Below, piece by piece: positions 1 through 5,804 of a stretch of DNA of 22,468 nucleotides. Each line of letters starts with the position of its first letter. Positions within the stretch are counted from its first letter, which is position 1. The notes under the pieces are model-generated. The model searched no databases. It had not been told where the DNA came from and saw only the letters and a program-made list of their open reading frames with translations. Both the position numbers and the translations under genes were made by a program. Origin of the DNA: a virus. The stretch is from IMG/VR virus record IMGVR_UViG_3300042865_000144, positions 1 to 22,468 of that record; one strand, 5' to 3'.

Positions 1-30
1 ACAATCGCCTTTGCGTTCCTCAATCCTCAT
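1..30 (-). CDS. Possible start of an off-edge gene
   Basis: An ATG at 30-28 opens a reading frame that runs off the left edge with ten codons visible (MRIEERKGDC). It overlaps the end of the 30-residue ORF at 20-112 by 11 bases, a spacing seen elsewhere in this operon. No clear ribosome-binding site stands in front of it. Too little is present to assign a family. The alternative is that the next gene starts further left. Confidence 0.3.
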   Translation of the reverse strand, partial: MRIEERKGDC

Positions 31-112
31 CAGCGTCATCTATCTTCTCACCACAAAAAGGCTTTCGTGGAAGAACACGCTTCACTAAACAGGCACAAAG
101 TTTTGCGTTCAT
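20..112 (-). CDS. 30-residue Cys-containing micro-ORF
   Basis: The ATG at 112-110 overlaps the WhiB stop codon as ATGA, the coupling used throughout this window, and the frame closes with TGA at 22-20. The product starts MNAKLCACLVKRVLP, has three cysteines (C6, C8, C20) and an acidic end (DDADED). It resembles no family I know. Support comes only from the tight coupling and position, so it may be a chance ORF or a spacer between WhiB and the next gene. Confidence 0.35.
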   Translation of the reverse strand: MNAKLCACLVKRVLPRKPFCGEKIDDADED

Positions 113-366
113 TTAACCATCTCCTTTAACTCTCTACGCAACTTCGCTCGCTGAGGCGGTGTCATTCCACCGAAAACACCCCAACGATCATCAGTGTCCT
201 CTAACACAATAACCATATCTAAACATTCTTGACGCACCGAACAATTAGCGCAGATCGCTAACGCTTCATCGTAACGATGCTCATTCAAAGTTCTATGATC
301 GGGGAAGAATACGCTACCTTTTTTCCCACGACACGCTGCGCTCTCAGACCAATGTTCACGACTCAC
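109..366 (-). CDS. whiB: WhiB-family iron-sulfur transcriptional regulator
   Basis: WhiB-like proteins are actinobacterial regulators that bind a 4Fe-4S cluster through four cysteines and act with the housekeeping sigma factor. The full pattern is visible: C12 in SAACRG, then C39-x2-C42-x5-C48 (CANCSVRQEC), then the GVFGG turn at 63-67 and a basic tail (PPQRAKLRREL). I chose the GTG at 366-364, preceded seven bases upstream by GAGGT, giving 85 residues; a TTG at 381 is possible but less well placed. The gene overlaps the preceding ORF by 11 bases. Phage WhiB proteins are known from actinobacteriophages, where some act on host gene expression. It ends the recombination operon, consistent with early expression. 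The family call is firm; the target genes cannot be read from the sequence. Confidence 0.95.
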   Translation of the reverse strand: MSREHWSESAACRGKKGSVFFPDHRTLNEHRYDEALAICANCSVRQECLDMVIVLEDTDDRWGVFGGMTPPQRAKLRRELKEMVK

Positions 367-541
367 TAAAAAACCTCGCAATCAAATCGTTTACTTCACC
401 GAACTTCAAAACTGCTTCACGCAAATCATCTAACGATTTACGATCAGTGCCGTCAAAAACTACGACCTTTCTAGCGCAGTCAATTAAGACACCGATCGCA
501 AACTCGTAAGCCATCTGTAATTCTTCAGAAGGGTTGCTCAT
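356..541 (-). CDS. Small acidic hypothetical protein (61 aa)
   Basis: This 61-residue ORF starts with ATG at 541-539, 17 bases inside the end of the annealing-protein gene, and runs into the WhiB gene, which it overlaps by 11 bases. The sequence looks largely helical (EELQMAYEFAIGVLIDCARKV, then LDDLREAVLKFGEVNDLIARFF) and has no membrane segment or metal motif. I do not recognise a family. Compact coupling on both sides and ordinary codon use make it a likely real gene. It could be a partner of a neighbouring recombination protein, but nothing shows this. Confidence 0.65.
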   Translation of the reverse strand: MSNPSEELQMAYEFAIGVLIDCARKVVVFDGTDRKSLDDLREAVLKFGEVNDLIARFFSES

Positions 542-1292
542 CAGTTGCTTTCTTTCGTAAACCCATCAAATGCTTGATGAGATCTGAACCCTCTTTGGTT
601 GTAAGCGTGTTTAGATTTGCTTTGTCAAACAGTTGCTTCAAGATCGCACTGATATCTCCATCAACAACTTCTTTTGCTAACGATGACACCAAACCCTTCT
701 GCTTGTCTGATATCAGGCTGCCGATCTTCGCCGTAGATTTCTGCGGAGTAGAGAACGCTTGTTCTATTTGCTCGTCACTCAACGCTTCCTGATGGCTGCT
801 TTTAGGTTGAACATTTGATGGGTGTGCCTGTTTACTCTTTTCAGCCTCTACTTGACTCATCGGATAACTCGTATAGACGCTGCTGACATTGTTGCGTGGT
901 GCTTCCCAATCTTGTTTAGACCAAAGCGACAAGCAGATGCCGAAGCGCATCGCTGCGTTTCGCAAGAAGTCTCCAACAAGTTCCTTGTCTAAGTCGGGCT
1001 TATCTGAACGAACCGAACCGACACCGACAAGCGATTTGCCTAACAATGTAAGCGTTGCCCACATAGTTGCCACGCCGTTCGCTTCGTGTATTGCTGGTCT
1101 GCCATCAACCCAAGCGACAGGCTGCCAATTCCACATCGGGTCAATTTCAATCAATATGCGAGTAATCTCTGCGTGGCTGACATACGCAAGATTGATTCCG
1201 TTGCGTGGAATCGTTCCTACGATCTTCGGATCTGGAGTGGCATATTGTTCCAGCACCGCTTTTAACATTACTGCTTCTGTTTCATTACTCAT
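525..1292 (-). CDS. ERF/Rad52-like single-strand annealing protein
   Basis: The likely role is binding and annealing single-stranded DNA in phage recombination or replication. The N-terminal 130 residues carry the pattern of the ERF/Rad52-like annealing proteins of actinobacteriophages: a YVSHAEITRILIEIDP segment near 38-52, an aromatic NWQPVAW strand, a central beta region and the helix DFLRNAAMRFGICLSLWSK at 108-126. Residues from about 130 on are variable, rich in Ser, Gln and Lys, and end in a second helical region at about 195-247. The ATG at 1292-1290 overlaps the stop of the exonuclease gene (ATGA). Pairing with a YqaJ-type exonuclease is the usual exonuclease-plus-annealase layout. 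RecT-type naming is possible; the ERF/Rad52-like assignment is from recalled motifs only. Confidence 0.75.
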   Translation of the reverse strand: MSNETEAVMLKAVLEQYATPDPKIVGTIPRNGINLAYVSHAEITRILIEIDPMWNWQPVAWVDGRPAIHEANGVATMWATLTLLGKSLVGVGSVRSDKPDLDKELVGDFLRNAAMRFGICLSLWSKQDWEAPRNNVSSVYTSYPMSQVEAEKSKQAHPSNVQPKSSHQEALSDEQIEQAFSTPQKSTAKIGSLISDKQKGLVSSLAKEVVDGDISAILKQLFDKANLNTLTTKEGSDLIKHLMGLRKKATDEQPF

Positions 1293-2236
1293 TTCTTTGC
1301 CTTCTCTCTGTGTGTTCTCATCACACGATATGGATTACCTTGCTTTTCATATTGCTTAACTAACTCTGGGTGATCGGCACGAAGCCTCGCTATATCTAAC
1401 GCCTTCTTGCCTGCCTGCTGAGTCCACGAAACAATCTTCTGCCCATTAAACATACCGATCTCGTTATTCAACATCATCTGAGCAAGAGCGTCTTTTAGCC
1501 TCGCTTCAGCATCGCTTGCCTCTTTAGAAGTCGCTCGTGCTTTCTCAAGATCTATCACTAGTTGCGCTGCTACCGCATCTAGTTCAACCATAGTTGGTGT
1601 CGCTCGGAATATCCGAGCAATATCATCTGCACTAAAGTTATTGATCTCGTCAAATGGTGGCGTATTGTTATCAACCCAATCACCGAATACTTCTGCTTCT
1701 AATCGCAGAGCGTCAATCGCTACCTCGTTTCTAGGTAACTCAACCACACTGATTTTCAAATCACGATCAAGCACCGAGAACCAAACAGGACAATCAAGCA
1801 CCGCCTGCTGCGCCCAACCCTGCCAACACCATTCCGTAGGCAAATCGTTCTGATCGTAAATTGAATAGCGTGTAGTCGTCTTTGCTTCCACTATGACGCT
1901 TGGCGATTCCCAATGATCTACACCGTCAAGAGAAACAGACAATCTGTTGCTGCGGTAAATCCATTCAGGCGTAAAAAACGACATACCTAATTCTTCTGAC
2001 GCTGCTTCTAGCAACGGCTTCTCTAGAAGATTGCCACGCCTAAAGATCGCTGACTCTGCCTGCTCTTGAGGCTCGTTAAGTTTGTCTGCGAACAACTCTG
2101 CTCTCGTCTTATAAGGCGAAGCGTTCATCAGCGCAGGGATATCGGAAGCCCCGAATACGCACTTACCTTGACTATCTCGCCATCTAGTCAGTAGCCATTC
2201 TTTGCTTCCGTGTTTCGGTTTCGGTATTCTCTCCAT
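1289..2236 (-). CDS. YqaJ-type phage recombination exonuclease
   Basis: This is a lambda-exonuclease-fold nuclease that likely resects double-stranded ends for the neighbouring annealing protein. The YqaJ landmarks are in order: FGASDIPALMNASPYKTRAELF at about 28-49, RRGNLLE at 66-72, a catalytic D104 in SVSLDGVD, the E-x-K pair E117/K119 in VIVEAKTTT, and GWAQQAVLDCP at 140-150 with the conserved glutamines. A helical C-terminal extension follows from about 215. At 315 residues it is normal for the family. The ATG at 2236-2234 has AAGGA seven bases upstream. It lies 54 bases behind the preceding small gene and is translationally coupled to the annealing protein. Confidence 0.92.
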   Translation of the reverse strand: MERIPKPKHGSKEWLLTRWRDSQGKCVFGASDIPALMNASPYKTRAELFADKLNEPQEQAESAIFRRGNLLEKPLLEAASEELGMSFFTPEWIYRSNRLSVSLDGVDHWESPSVIVEAKTTTRYSIYDQNDLPTEWCWQGWAQQAVLDCPVWFSVLDRDLKISVVELPRNEVAIDALRLEAEVFGDWVDNNTPPFDEINNFSADDIARIFRATPTMVELDAVAAQLVIDLEKARATSKEASDAEARLKDALAQMMLNNEIGMFNGQKIVSWTQQAGKKALDIARLRADHPELVKQYEKQGNPYRVMRTHREKAKK

Positions 2237-2290
2237 CTCTGTCCTTCTTTCGTTATTGGTTTATGTTGATCTGATTATTACTTAAGGGTG

Positions 2291-2500
2291 TTACACAGTT
2301 GTTTGTGAATCGTTAAAGCCTTCAAGCATTGCGATATCACTAATTAAAATATCGGTTTCATCTAACCGATCTTTAACTTCGTTCCATCTTTCAATCGTCA
2401 TCATCGTTTCAGTTAAGCCGATAATCGTTCCCTCATATTCTTTCTCATCTTTCGTAGTAATGAGAAAGTAATCACCGATCTTTATTTGTTGATGTTTCAT
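2291..2500 (-). CDS. Small SH3/Sm-like hypothetical protein (69 aa)
   Basis: The product begins MKHQQIKIGDYFLITTKDE and continues with short strands (YEGTIIGLTETMMTIERW), a layout like a small SH3/Sm-type beta barrel, though no family is certain. I chose the ATG at 2500-2498, which overlaps the upstream stop as TGATG and has GGGGA in front of it; a TTG at 2518 would add six residues without a better site. The function is unknown. Its place between the zinc-ribbon protein and the exonuclease suggests an early accessory role, but this is only context. Confidence 0.7.
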   Translation of the reverse strand: MKHQQIKIGDYFLITTKDEKEYEGTIIGLTETMMTIERWNEVKDRLDETDILISDIAMLEGFNDSQTTV

Positions 2501-3027
2501 CAGATTTCCCCATCGCAATCTTGTAATACTTTCTTTGATTCTTTGTAAGCCTTCTTCTGTGCTTTTTCATTAGCAACACGAATCTCATTTAACTCATCAG
2601 CACCATCAAAATAAAAATCAACATTGTTGATTGCGAGAAAGTGTTTAACACCAGTCTCGTCTTTAATGCCAATCTTCCAAGTGTCAAAACGATCAGCCTC
2701 TTCAGCAACCCAGAACACGATGCCGATTGTTCCGATTGGAACTTTTCGCCCACGATAAACCTTGACTGTTTGACCAACAACAATTTTGCCATCTGCTATA
2801 TCTTGGGCATTACGCTTTGCTTGTTCATCTTTAACACTTTGAAGTTGTGCTTGATATGCTGCTGCCTCTTCGGGTGTTGCTTTGCAATAATGTGGCATCT
2901 TCCAGCCACCTCTACCAAACTCATATTCTTGTGAAACATTAACGGCTAGATATCGTTTGCCATTTCGGTTTGTATCCCAATAACATTCATCACCACATTT
3001 GTTGCATCTGACGATTTTGTTTTCCAT
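2500..3027 (-). CDS. Zinc-ribbon plus SH3/KOW-like hypothetical protein
   Basis: The N-terminus carries a putative metal site: CNKCG (C8, C11), C15 and later HYC near 47-48. A charged helix follows (about 50-80), then a strand-rich region with VGQTVKVYRGRKVPIGTIG at about 84-102, which reads like a KOW/SH3 barrel, and a lysine-rich helical tail. The role is unknown; nucleic-acid or ribosome contact would suit such an architecture but is inference. It is the first gene after the TATAAT promoter at 3071-3101 and starts behind a near-perfect ribosome-binding leader, so strong early expression is expected. The start ATG at 3027-3025 follows AGGAGG with good spacing. Confidence 0.8.
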   Translation of the reverse strand: MENKIVRCNKCGDECYWDTNRNGKRYLAVNVSQEYEFGRGGWKMPHYCKATPEEAAAYQAQLQSVKDEQAKRNAQDIADGKIVVGQTVKVYRGRKVPIGTIGIVFWVAEEADRFDTWKIGIKDETGVKHFLAINNVDFYFDGADELNEIRVANEKAQKKAYKESKKVLQDCDGEI

Positions 3028-3045
3028 CTAGTCCTCCTCTTGAAC
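3028..3045 (-). promoter_or_regulatory. Strong repeated ribosome-binding leader (copy 1)
   Basis: On the minus strand this reads TTCAAGAGGAGGACTAG just before the ATG at 3027. The AGGAGG core is a full Shine-Dalgarno match. The same TCAAGAGGAGGACTA block precedes the SprT gene and the 43-residue zinc-ribbon gene. Confidence 0.85.
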
Positions 3046-3065
3046 TATCGGGCGTTTACCCGATA
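3046..3065 (-). promoter_or_regulatory. Palindrome at presumed transcript start
   Basis: Arms TATCGGG (3046-3052) and CCCGATA (3059-3065) are perfectly complementary over 7 bp around a 6-base spacer. The element begins five bases downstream of the TATAAT box, so it covers the expected transcription start and ends next to the leader with the ribosome-binding site. It could be a repressor operator or a 5'-terminal mRNA hairpin. A counterpart lies at 4021-4039. Confidence 0.65.
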
Positions 3066-3070
3066 CCTCC

Positions 3071-3101
3071 ATTATAGTCTCGCCTCTACGAACAACGCCA
3101 A
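3071..3101 (-). promoter_or_regulatory. Sigma70-type promoter for the recombination operon
   Basis: The minus strand has a perfect TATAAT -10 (3071-3076) and a partial -35, TTGGCG (3096-3101), with 19-base spacing, slightly long. It lies in the 102-base gap between the SprT gene and the zinc-ribbon/SH3-like gene and points into the latter. Confidence 0.6.
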
Positions 3102-3122
3102 TCTATTTAAGCCTTATCTTGT

Positions 3123-3138
3123 AAGCCTTTTAAGGCTT
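3123..3138. repeat. Inverted repeat at the end of the SprT gene
   Basis: AAGCCTT (3123-3129) and AAGGCTT (3132-3138) form a 7-bp inverted repeat with a 2-base spacer, overlapping the SprT stop codon. A further AAGCCTT lies just downstream (about 3110-3116). No U-tract follows on either strand, so this is not a convincing intrinsic terminator. Confidence 0.4.
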
Positions 3139-3837
3139 CTCGTCTATCGCCGCATTCGGAAGCAACCAATCAATCCTGTCCTCAGCCTGCCCCTGAATAA
3201 TGTAATCAACCGAATAACCCCAAGTGCTGACCTTCGCAAAAGAGATCTCGCAACCCCAACGCCTCTGCCAGATATCTCGCAGGCAGTGATAGAACTCTCG
3301 TGAGTGAACATCTCTCGCACCGTTCCTAATTATCGGAGGAACTGCACAGTGACAAAGTTCGTGCGCTAACACTTCCCACACTCGCTGACTACGAGACACG
3401 CTTTGAGTCCGATCAACATTCACCTGTATGCGATTCGCCCAAGACTCGGCGTGTCCATACTGTCTGCCACGATTCTGTCCTCTCGCAATCACGATCTGCG
3501 GAAGTCGCTTGCCTTTGTGATACGGCTGCATCAAAGCCCAAATGCGTTCCGCCTCTTTCCGAATCATCTTCGCTCGTATCTCATCAACACGCTGCTGTTG
3601 TTTCTTCGGCTTCAACTTCTTTGCGATACGAACACGCTTTGCTTTTCGCTTCTGCCGAACTACAGCCGTGCGCTTCTCTCTCTGCTTCTCTAACGAAGGC
3701 GCTAACCGATCTACTAGCCTGCCTGACTTCGCCGAGCAAGGCAGACAGTATCGCCGCACATCATTCCTTCGTGGCTTTATCGGTGCCAATAGCCCGTCAT
3801 TGCAGATCGGGCATTTCCATCTCGCCTGTTTACTCAT
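3130..3837 (-). CDS. SprT-like zinc metalloprotease with N-terminal zinc finger
   Basis: The protein has an N-terminal treble-cysteine zinc site (C9-x2-C12, C31-x2-C34 in CPIC and YCLPC), a strongly basic helical linker (about 45-95) and a C-terminal protease core. The core holds the gluzincin motif H159-E160-x2-H163 (LAHELCH) and a later H178 in DVHSREFY, the usual third ligand of SprT-like enzymes. Cellular SprT/Spartan proteins cut DNA-crosslinked proteins; a similar DNA-bound substrate is plausible given the basic linker but is inference. The ATG at 3837-3835 follows the strong AGGAGG leader. It is likely cotranscribed with the zinc-ribbon gene upstream from the promoter at 4046-4072. The metalloprotease call is firm, the substrate unknown. 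Confidence 0.88.
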   Translation of the reverse strand: MSKQARWKCPICNDGLLAPIKPRRNDVRRYCLPCSAKSGRLVDRLAPSLEKQREKRTAVVRQKRKAKRVRIAKKLKPKKQQQRVDEIRAKMIRKEAERIWALMQPYHKGKRLPQIVIARGQNRGRQYGHAESWANRIQVNVDRTQSVSRSQRVWEVLAHELCHCAVPPIIRNGARDVHSREFYHCLRDIWQRRWGCEISFAKVSTWGYSVDYIIQGQAEDRIDWLLPNAAIDEKP

Positions 3838-3853
3838 AGTCCTCCTCTTGAAC
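3838..3853 (-). promoter_or_regulatory. Strong repeated ribosome-binding leader (copy 2)
   Basis: The minus strand reads TTCAAGAGGAGGACT before the SprT ATG. Unlike the other two copies it has no palindrome or obvious -10 box in front, consistent with an internal gene of a short operon. Confidence 0.8.
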
Positions 3854-3870
3854 TTTGATTGTTGTCTAGT

Positions 3871-4002
3871 TTATTTCTTTGTTGGTGTAACCATCTTCAC
3901 TTGACGATGCTTATTCGCACAAGTCGGCTTACCACTTAACTTGATATGTGTAATGATCTGGTTTGCACAACTTGTGCAAATCCATTTCTGATTTACTCTC
4001 AT
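3871..4002 (-). CDS. 43-residue zinc-ribbon-like protein
   Basis: This ORF runs from the ATG at 4002-4000 to TAA at 3873-3871. The product (MRVNQKWICTSCANQIITH at its start) has C9-x2-C12 and C28-x3-H32 (CANKH), a compact C2CH-type metal site, and a basic tail. Similar tiny zinc-finger proteins occur in actinobacteriophages, but I know no function. The perfect AGGAGG leader directly in front and a promoter-like region about 45 bases upstream make it the first gene of an early transcript with the SprT-like protease. Confidence 0.82.
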   Translation of the reverse strand: MRVNQKWICTSCANQIITHIKLSGKPTCANKHRQVKMVTPTKK

Positions 4003-4020
4003 TAGTCCTCCTCTTGACTA
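4003..4020 (-). promoter_or_regulatory. Strong repeated ribosome-binding leader (copy 3)
   Basis: The minus strand reads TAGTCAAGAGGAGGACTA up to the ATG at 4002. The block TCAAGAGGAGGACTA is identical to the other two copies. Confidence 0.85.
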
Positions 4021-4039
4021 ATCGGATTATTGATCCGAT
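4021..4039 (-). promoter_or_regulatory. Palindrome at presumed transcript start
   Basis: ATCGGAT (4021-4027) and ATCCGAT (4033-4039) form a perfect 7-bp inverted repeat around TATTG. It starts six bases below the -10 box at 4046-4051 and abuts the ribosome-binding leader, the same layout as at 3046-3065 and sharing the ATCGG/CCGAT ends. Confidence 0.65.
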
Positions 4040-4045
4040 ATATAC

Positions 4046-4072
4046 ATTCTAGCAGATACAAAAAATTGTAAA
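4046..4072 (-). promoter_or_regulatory. Extended -10 promoter for zinc-ribbon/SprT genes
   Basis: On the minus strand TGCTAGAAT gives an extended -10 (TAGAAT at 4046-4051 with TGC directly upstream). TTTACA at 4067-4072 is a possible -35 with a short 15-base spacing. It lies in an AT-rich gap directly downstream of the late-operon terminator. Confidence 0.55.
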
Positions 4073-4172
4073 ATCCAAAAACATCAAAAACAACAAAACT
4101 GCCTAAGTCAAATAAGGCTCAAAAAAAATCTTAAAAAAATTTTCACGCATTTTTCACTCACAAAACTTTTCT
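4073..4172. other. AT-rich non-coding spacer with A-tracts
   Basis: This stretch between the late terminator and the early promoter has no plausible ORF. It is made mostly of A and T with several runs of six to eight A, and a weak GCCT/AGGC stem near 4100-4117. Phased A-tracts can bend DNA and support upstream promoter contact; I see no direct sign of an origin such as iterons. Confidence 0.5.
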
Positions 4173-4222
4173 AAAAAAAACGAGGAGTTGCCCCAACATT
4201 TCTGCTGAGGCAACTCAACTCG
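4173..4222 (-). terminator. Rho-independent terminator of the late operon
   Basis: On the minus strand a stem GAGTTGCC/GGCAACTC (arms 4209-4216 and 4185-4192, 16-base loop) extends outward by CTCG/CGAG (4219-4222 with 4181-4184, AA bulge) and is followed at once by eight U (4180-4173). This is a textbook intrinsic terminator placed after the last gene of the structural/lysis block. Confidence 0.9.
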
Positions 4223-4225
4223 TAT

Positions 4226-4253
4226 GCGCAGGCGGAGAAGGAGAACGCCTCGC
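4226..4253 (-). repeat. Second hairpin before the terminator
   Basis: GCG-AGGCG pairs with CGCCT-CGC (4226-4234 with one bulged base against 4246-4253) around an 11-base purine/pyrimidine loop. It sits between the last late gene and the U-tract hairpin, making a tandem 3' structure that may protect the mRNA end. Confidence 0.55.
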
Positions 4254-4261
4254 ACAACTTT

Positions 4262-4525
4262 TCAGATTACTTGATTACGCCCACTATTTGCATCGGCACA
4301 CAAAACCTTCATAGACCTGATCATTTCTACAGGCACAGCCAAAATATGGTCGCACTCATCACCCGTCAAACTCTGAGCCAACACAATATGTTTCGGTTTC
4401 GCATCAGGCAACAAGAAACCGACACTCTCAACCACAGCAGGCTCAACATCAATATCAGCAACATCAATCCAAGTATCGGCAACCGAATGGGCATCGTGCC
4501 AAACAACCAGCACAACAGTTCCCAT
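4262..4525 (-). CDS. Conserved small phage protein of unknown function (87 aa)
   Basis: The product starts MGTVVLVVWHDAHSVADTW and reads as a compact mixed alpha/beta protein: a VVWHDAH strand, paired acidic strands (DVADIDVEP), ESVGFLLPDAKPKHIVLAQ and a final strand ending in PVEMIRSMKVL. Proteins of this type occur in actinobacteriophages, but I know no function. It lies three bases behind the metallophosphoesterase gene and is the last gene before the terminator. A short AAGG lies ahead of the ATG at 4525-4523. Confidence 0.75.
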   Translation of the reverse strand: MGTVVLVVWHDAHSVADTWIDVADIDVEPAVVESVGFLLPDAKPKHIVLAQSLTGDECDHILAVPVEMIRSMKVLCADANSGRNQVI

Positions 4526-4528
4526 ACC

Positions 4529-5584
4529 TCACCAGCCTTCCTTCTTGCGATCTAAACAAAACACAGGTGCTTGGATCGTTATGTTTCTTTCAGGCGTAAC
4601 AATCGCTAATGCTTGTTGTGGTTGTTCGTGACCGAAACCCATCAACATCGCATACTCGTCAAAACCTTTCAGGCTGCCGTTCACAATCATTGACGGCGTA
4701 GAAATATATTGATGCCAATGACCAAGCCACAAAGTTTGAAACGATTTACCTGTAGCCAAATATCGTGCCTGCTTTCTTGCTCGCATACGCATAATCGGAG
4801 GATAGATACCGCCGATGCCACCGCCACCAGATACTTGATCGCCGTGAGTAATCAAATGCCCGTGATCGTAAATCTTTATTAACGCATCAGCAGATTCAGG
4901 GATATCAAACGACACTCTCTTATCAAGCCTGAAGTGTCGTTCAACCATTTTCGCTAACAGATAATCAAAATTGGTTTTCACCCGTTGCTTCATACGGGGT
5001 TTGCGAGTCATTCGCCCGTGATTACCGACCACGCTAACCACATAACATTTCTTGAACTCGTCAGTCAATAGTTGTATCGCAGCAGCAACCTGCTCAGACC
5101 AAAACAGCAACGAACCAATCATTGTGTCCTCATTAGTCAAAGCAAGTTCCTCGTGAATGTCACCAGTGAAAATGTCGCCACCAAGAATCACTACAACACC
5201 GTCATATGAAACACCCGACAAATAATGTCTAGAAAGTTTCACAACATTCTGCGCCCACTTTTCTAGACGCATAACAGCGATCTCACGGTTATAACAATTC
5301 AAACCTTCCATCTCGTGCAAGTTCACTACTTCGTCAAAGTGTGTATCGCTTAACATAACAACCAATGTTGCTGCCGATCTTTTCGGTTTCGCTGGTGCAA
5401 GCCAAGACGGAGGCGAAATGCTCACACCTTCAGCGTGTTCAACAATCGCCAAACATTTCTCAACCTGCTCAAGTTGCTCAGTCAGTCGTGCGTTCTGATT
5501 AGCGAAACTATCTCGCTGCCTGCGTAAACGAATCAAATCAGTTTCGGCAGCAGCCTCGTTACCTATCTCGTCTTTAAGACTCAT
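4529..5584 (-). CDS. Calcineurin-like metallophosphoesterase
   Basis: All five metallophosphoesterase motifs are present: D80-x-H82 (LSDTHFDE), G136-D137 (GGDIFTGD), G187-N188-H189 (GNHGR), H247-G248-D249 (THGD) and G288-H289-x-H291 (GHWH). The family binds two metal ions and hydrolyses phosphodiesters; a nuclease like Mre11/SbcD or a nucleotide phosphodiesterase are both possible. Residues 15-50 form a charged coiled coil before a PPSWL linker. The ATG at 5584 overlaps the HTH gene by 11 bases. In related phages, as I recall them, an HTH part, coiled coil and phosphoesterase can be one protein; here they are two ORFs. Its late-operon position after lysis genes is unusual for replication. Confidence 0.92.
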   Translation of the reverse strand: MSLKDEIGNEAAAETDLIRLRRQRDSFANQNARLTEQLEQVEKCLAIVEHAEGVSISPPSWLAPAKPKRSAATLVVMLSDTHFDEVVNLHEMEGLNCYNREIAVMRLEKWAQNVVKLSRHYLSGVSYDGVVVILGGDIFTGDIHEELALTNEDTMIGSLLFWSEQVAAAIQLLTDEFKKCYVVSVVGNHGRMTRKPRMKQRVKTNFDYLLAKMVERHFRLDKRVSFDIPESADALIKIYDHGHLITHGDQVSGGGGIGGIYPPIMRMRARKQARYLATGKSFQTLWLGHWHQYISTPSMIVNGSLKGFDEYAMLMGFGHEQPQQALAIVTPERNITIQAPVFCLDRKKEGW

Positions 5585-5804
5585 ACAAGCCTCTGTAGCG
5601 TTGCACGGCTGTTCGTGTTACATCAAAACCTTTATTGCGTAACACTCGTGCGATAACTGACGGCGAAATACTGTGATCGCTTATTGCGTCAAGTAGGTCT
5701 GCTGCGTCTTGTTTGTTTAACTTTTCTAGAATTAAATCAATTTTGCGTGGCGGTTTGCCTGTGCGAATTGGTGTTTGTTTAATTTCTTTTAGCAGTTTTC
5801 CCAT
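5574..5804 (-). CDS. Small helix-turn-helix DNA-binding protein
   Basis: A basic N-terminus (KEIKQTPIRTGKPPRK) is followed by helices LILEKLNKQDAADLLDAI and by HSISPSVIARVLRNKGFDV-TRTAVQRYR, a helix-turn-helix with the recognition helix near TRTAVQRYRG. At 76 residues it is essentially one DNA-binding domain. The ATG at 5804-5802 has AGAAGGA eight bases upstream; the gene starts 26 bases within the preceding gene and overlaps the phosphoesterase start by 11. A small terminase-like or regulator role is possible, but the pairing with the phosphoesterase is the only context clue. Confidence 0.8.
   Translation of the reverse strand: MGKLLKEIKQTPIRTGKPPRKIDLILEKLNKQDAADLLDAISDHSISPSVIARVLRNKGFDVTRTAVQRYRGLYES

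Noticed and set aside
889-1359. 156-codon plus-strand ORF
   Set aside because: It is a mirror of the annealing-protein gene, has no ribosome-binding site or family motif, and would be the only plus-strand gene.
3123-3138. AAGCCTT/AAGGCTT hairpin as a terminator
   Set aside because: No U-tract follows on either strand and the spacer is only two bases, so it is listed as a repeat only.
4073-4172. AT-rich spacer as an origin of replication
   Set aside because: No iterons, DnaA-type boxes or repeated motifs were seen; A-tracts alone are not enough.
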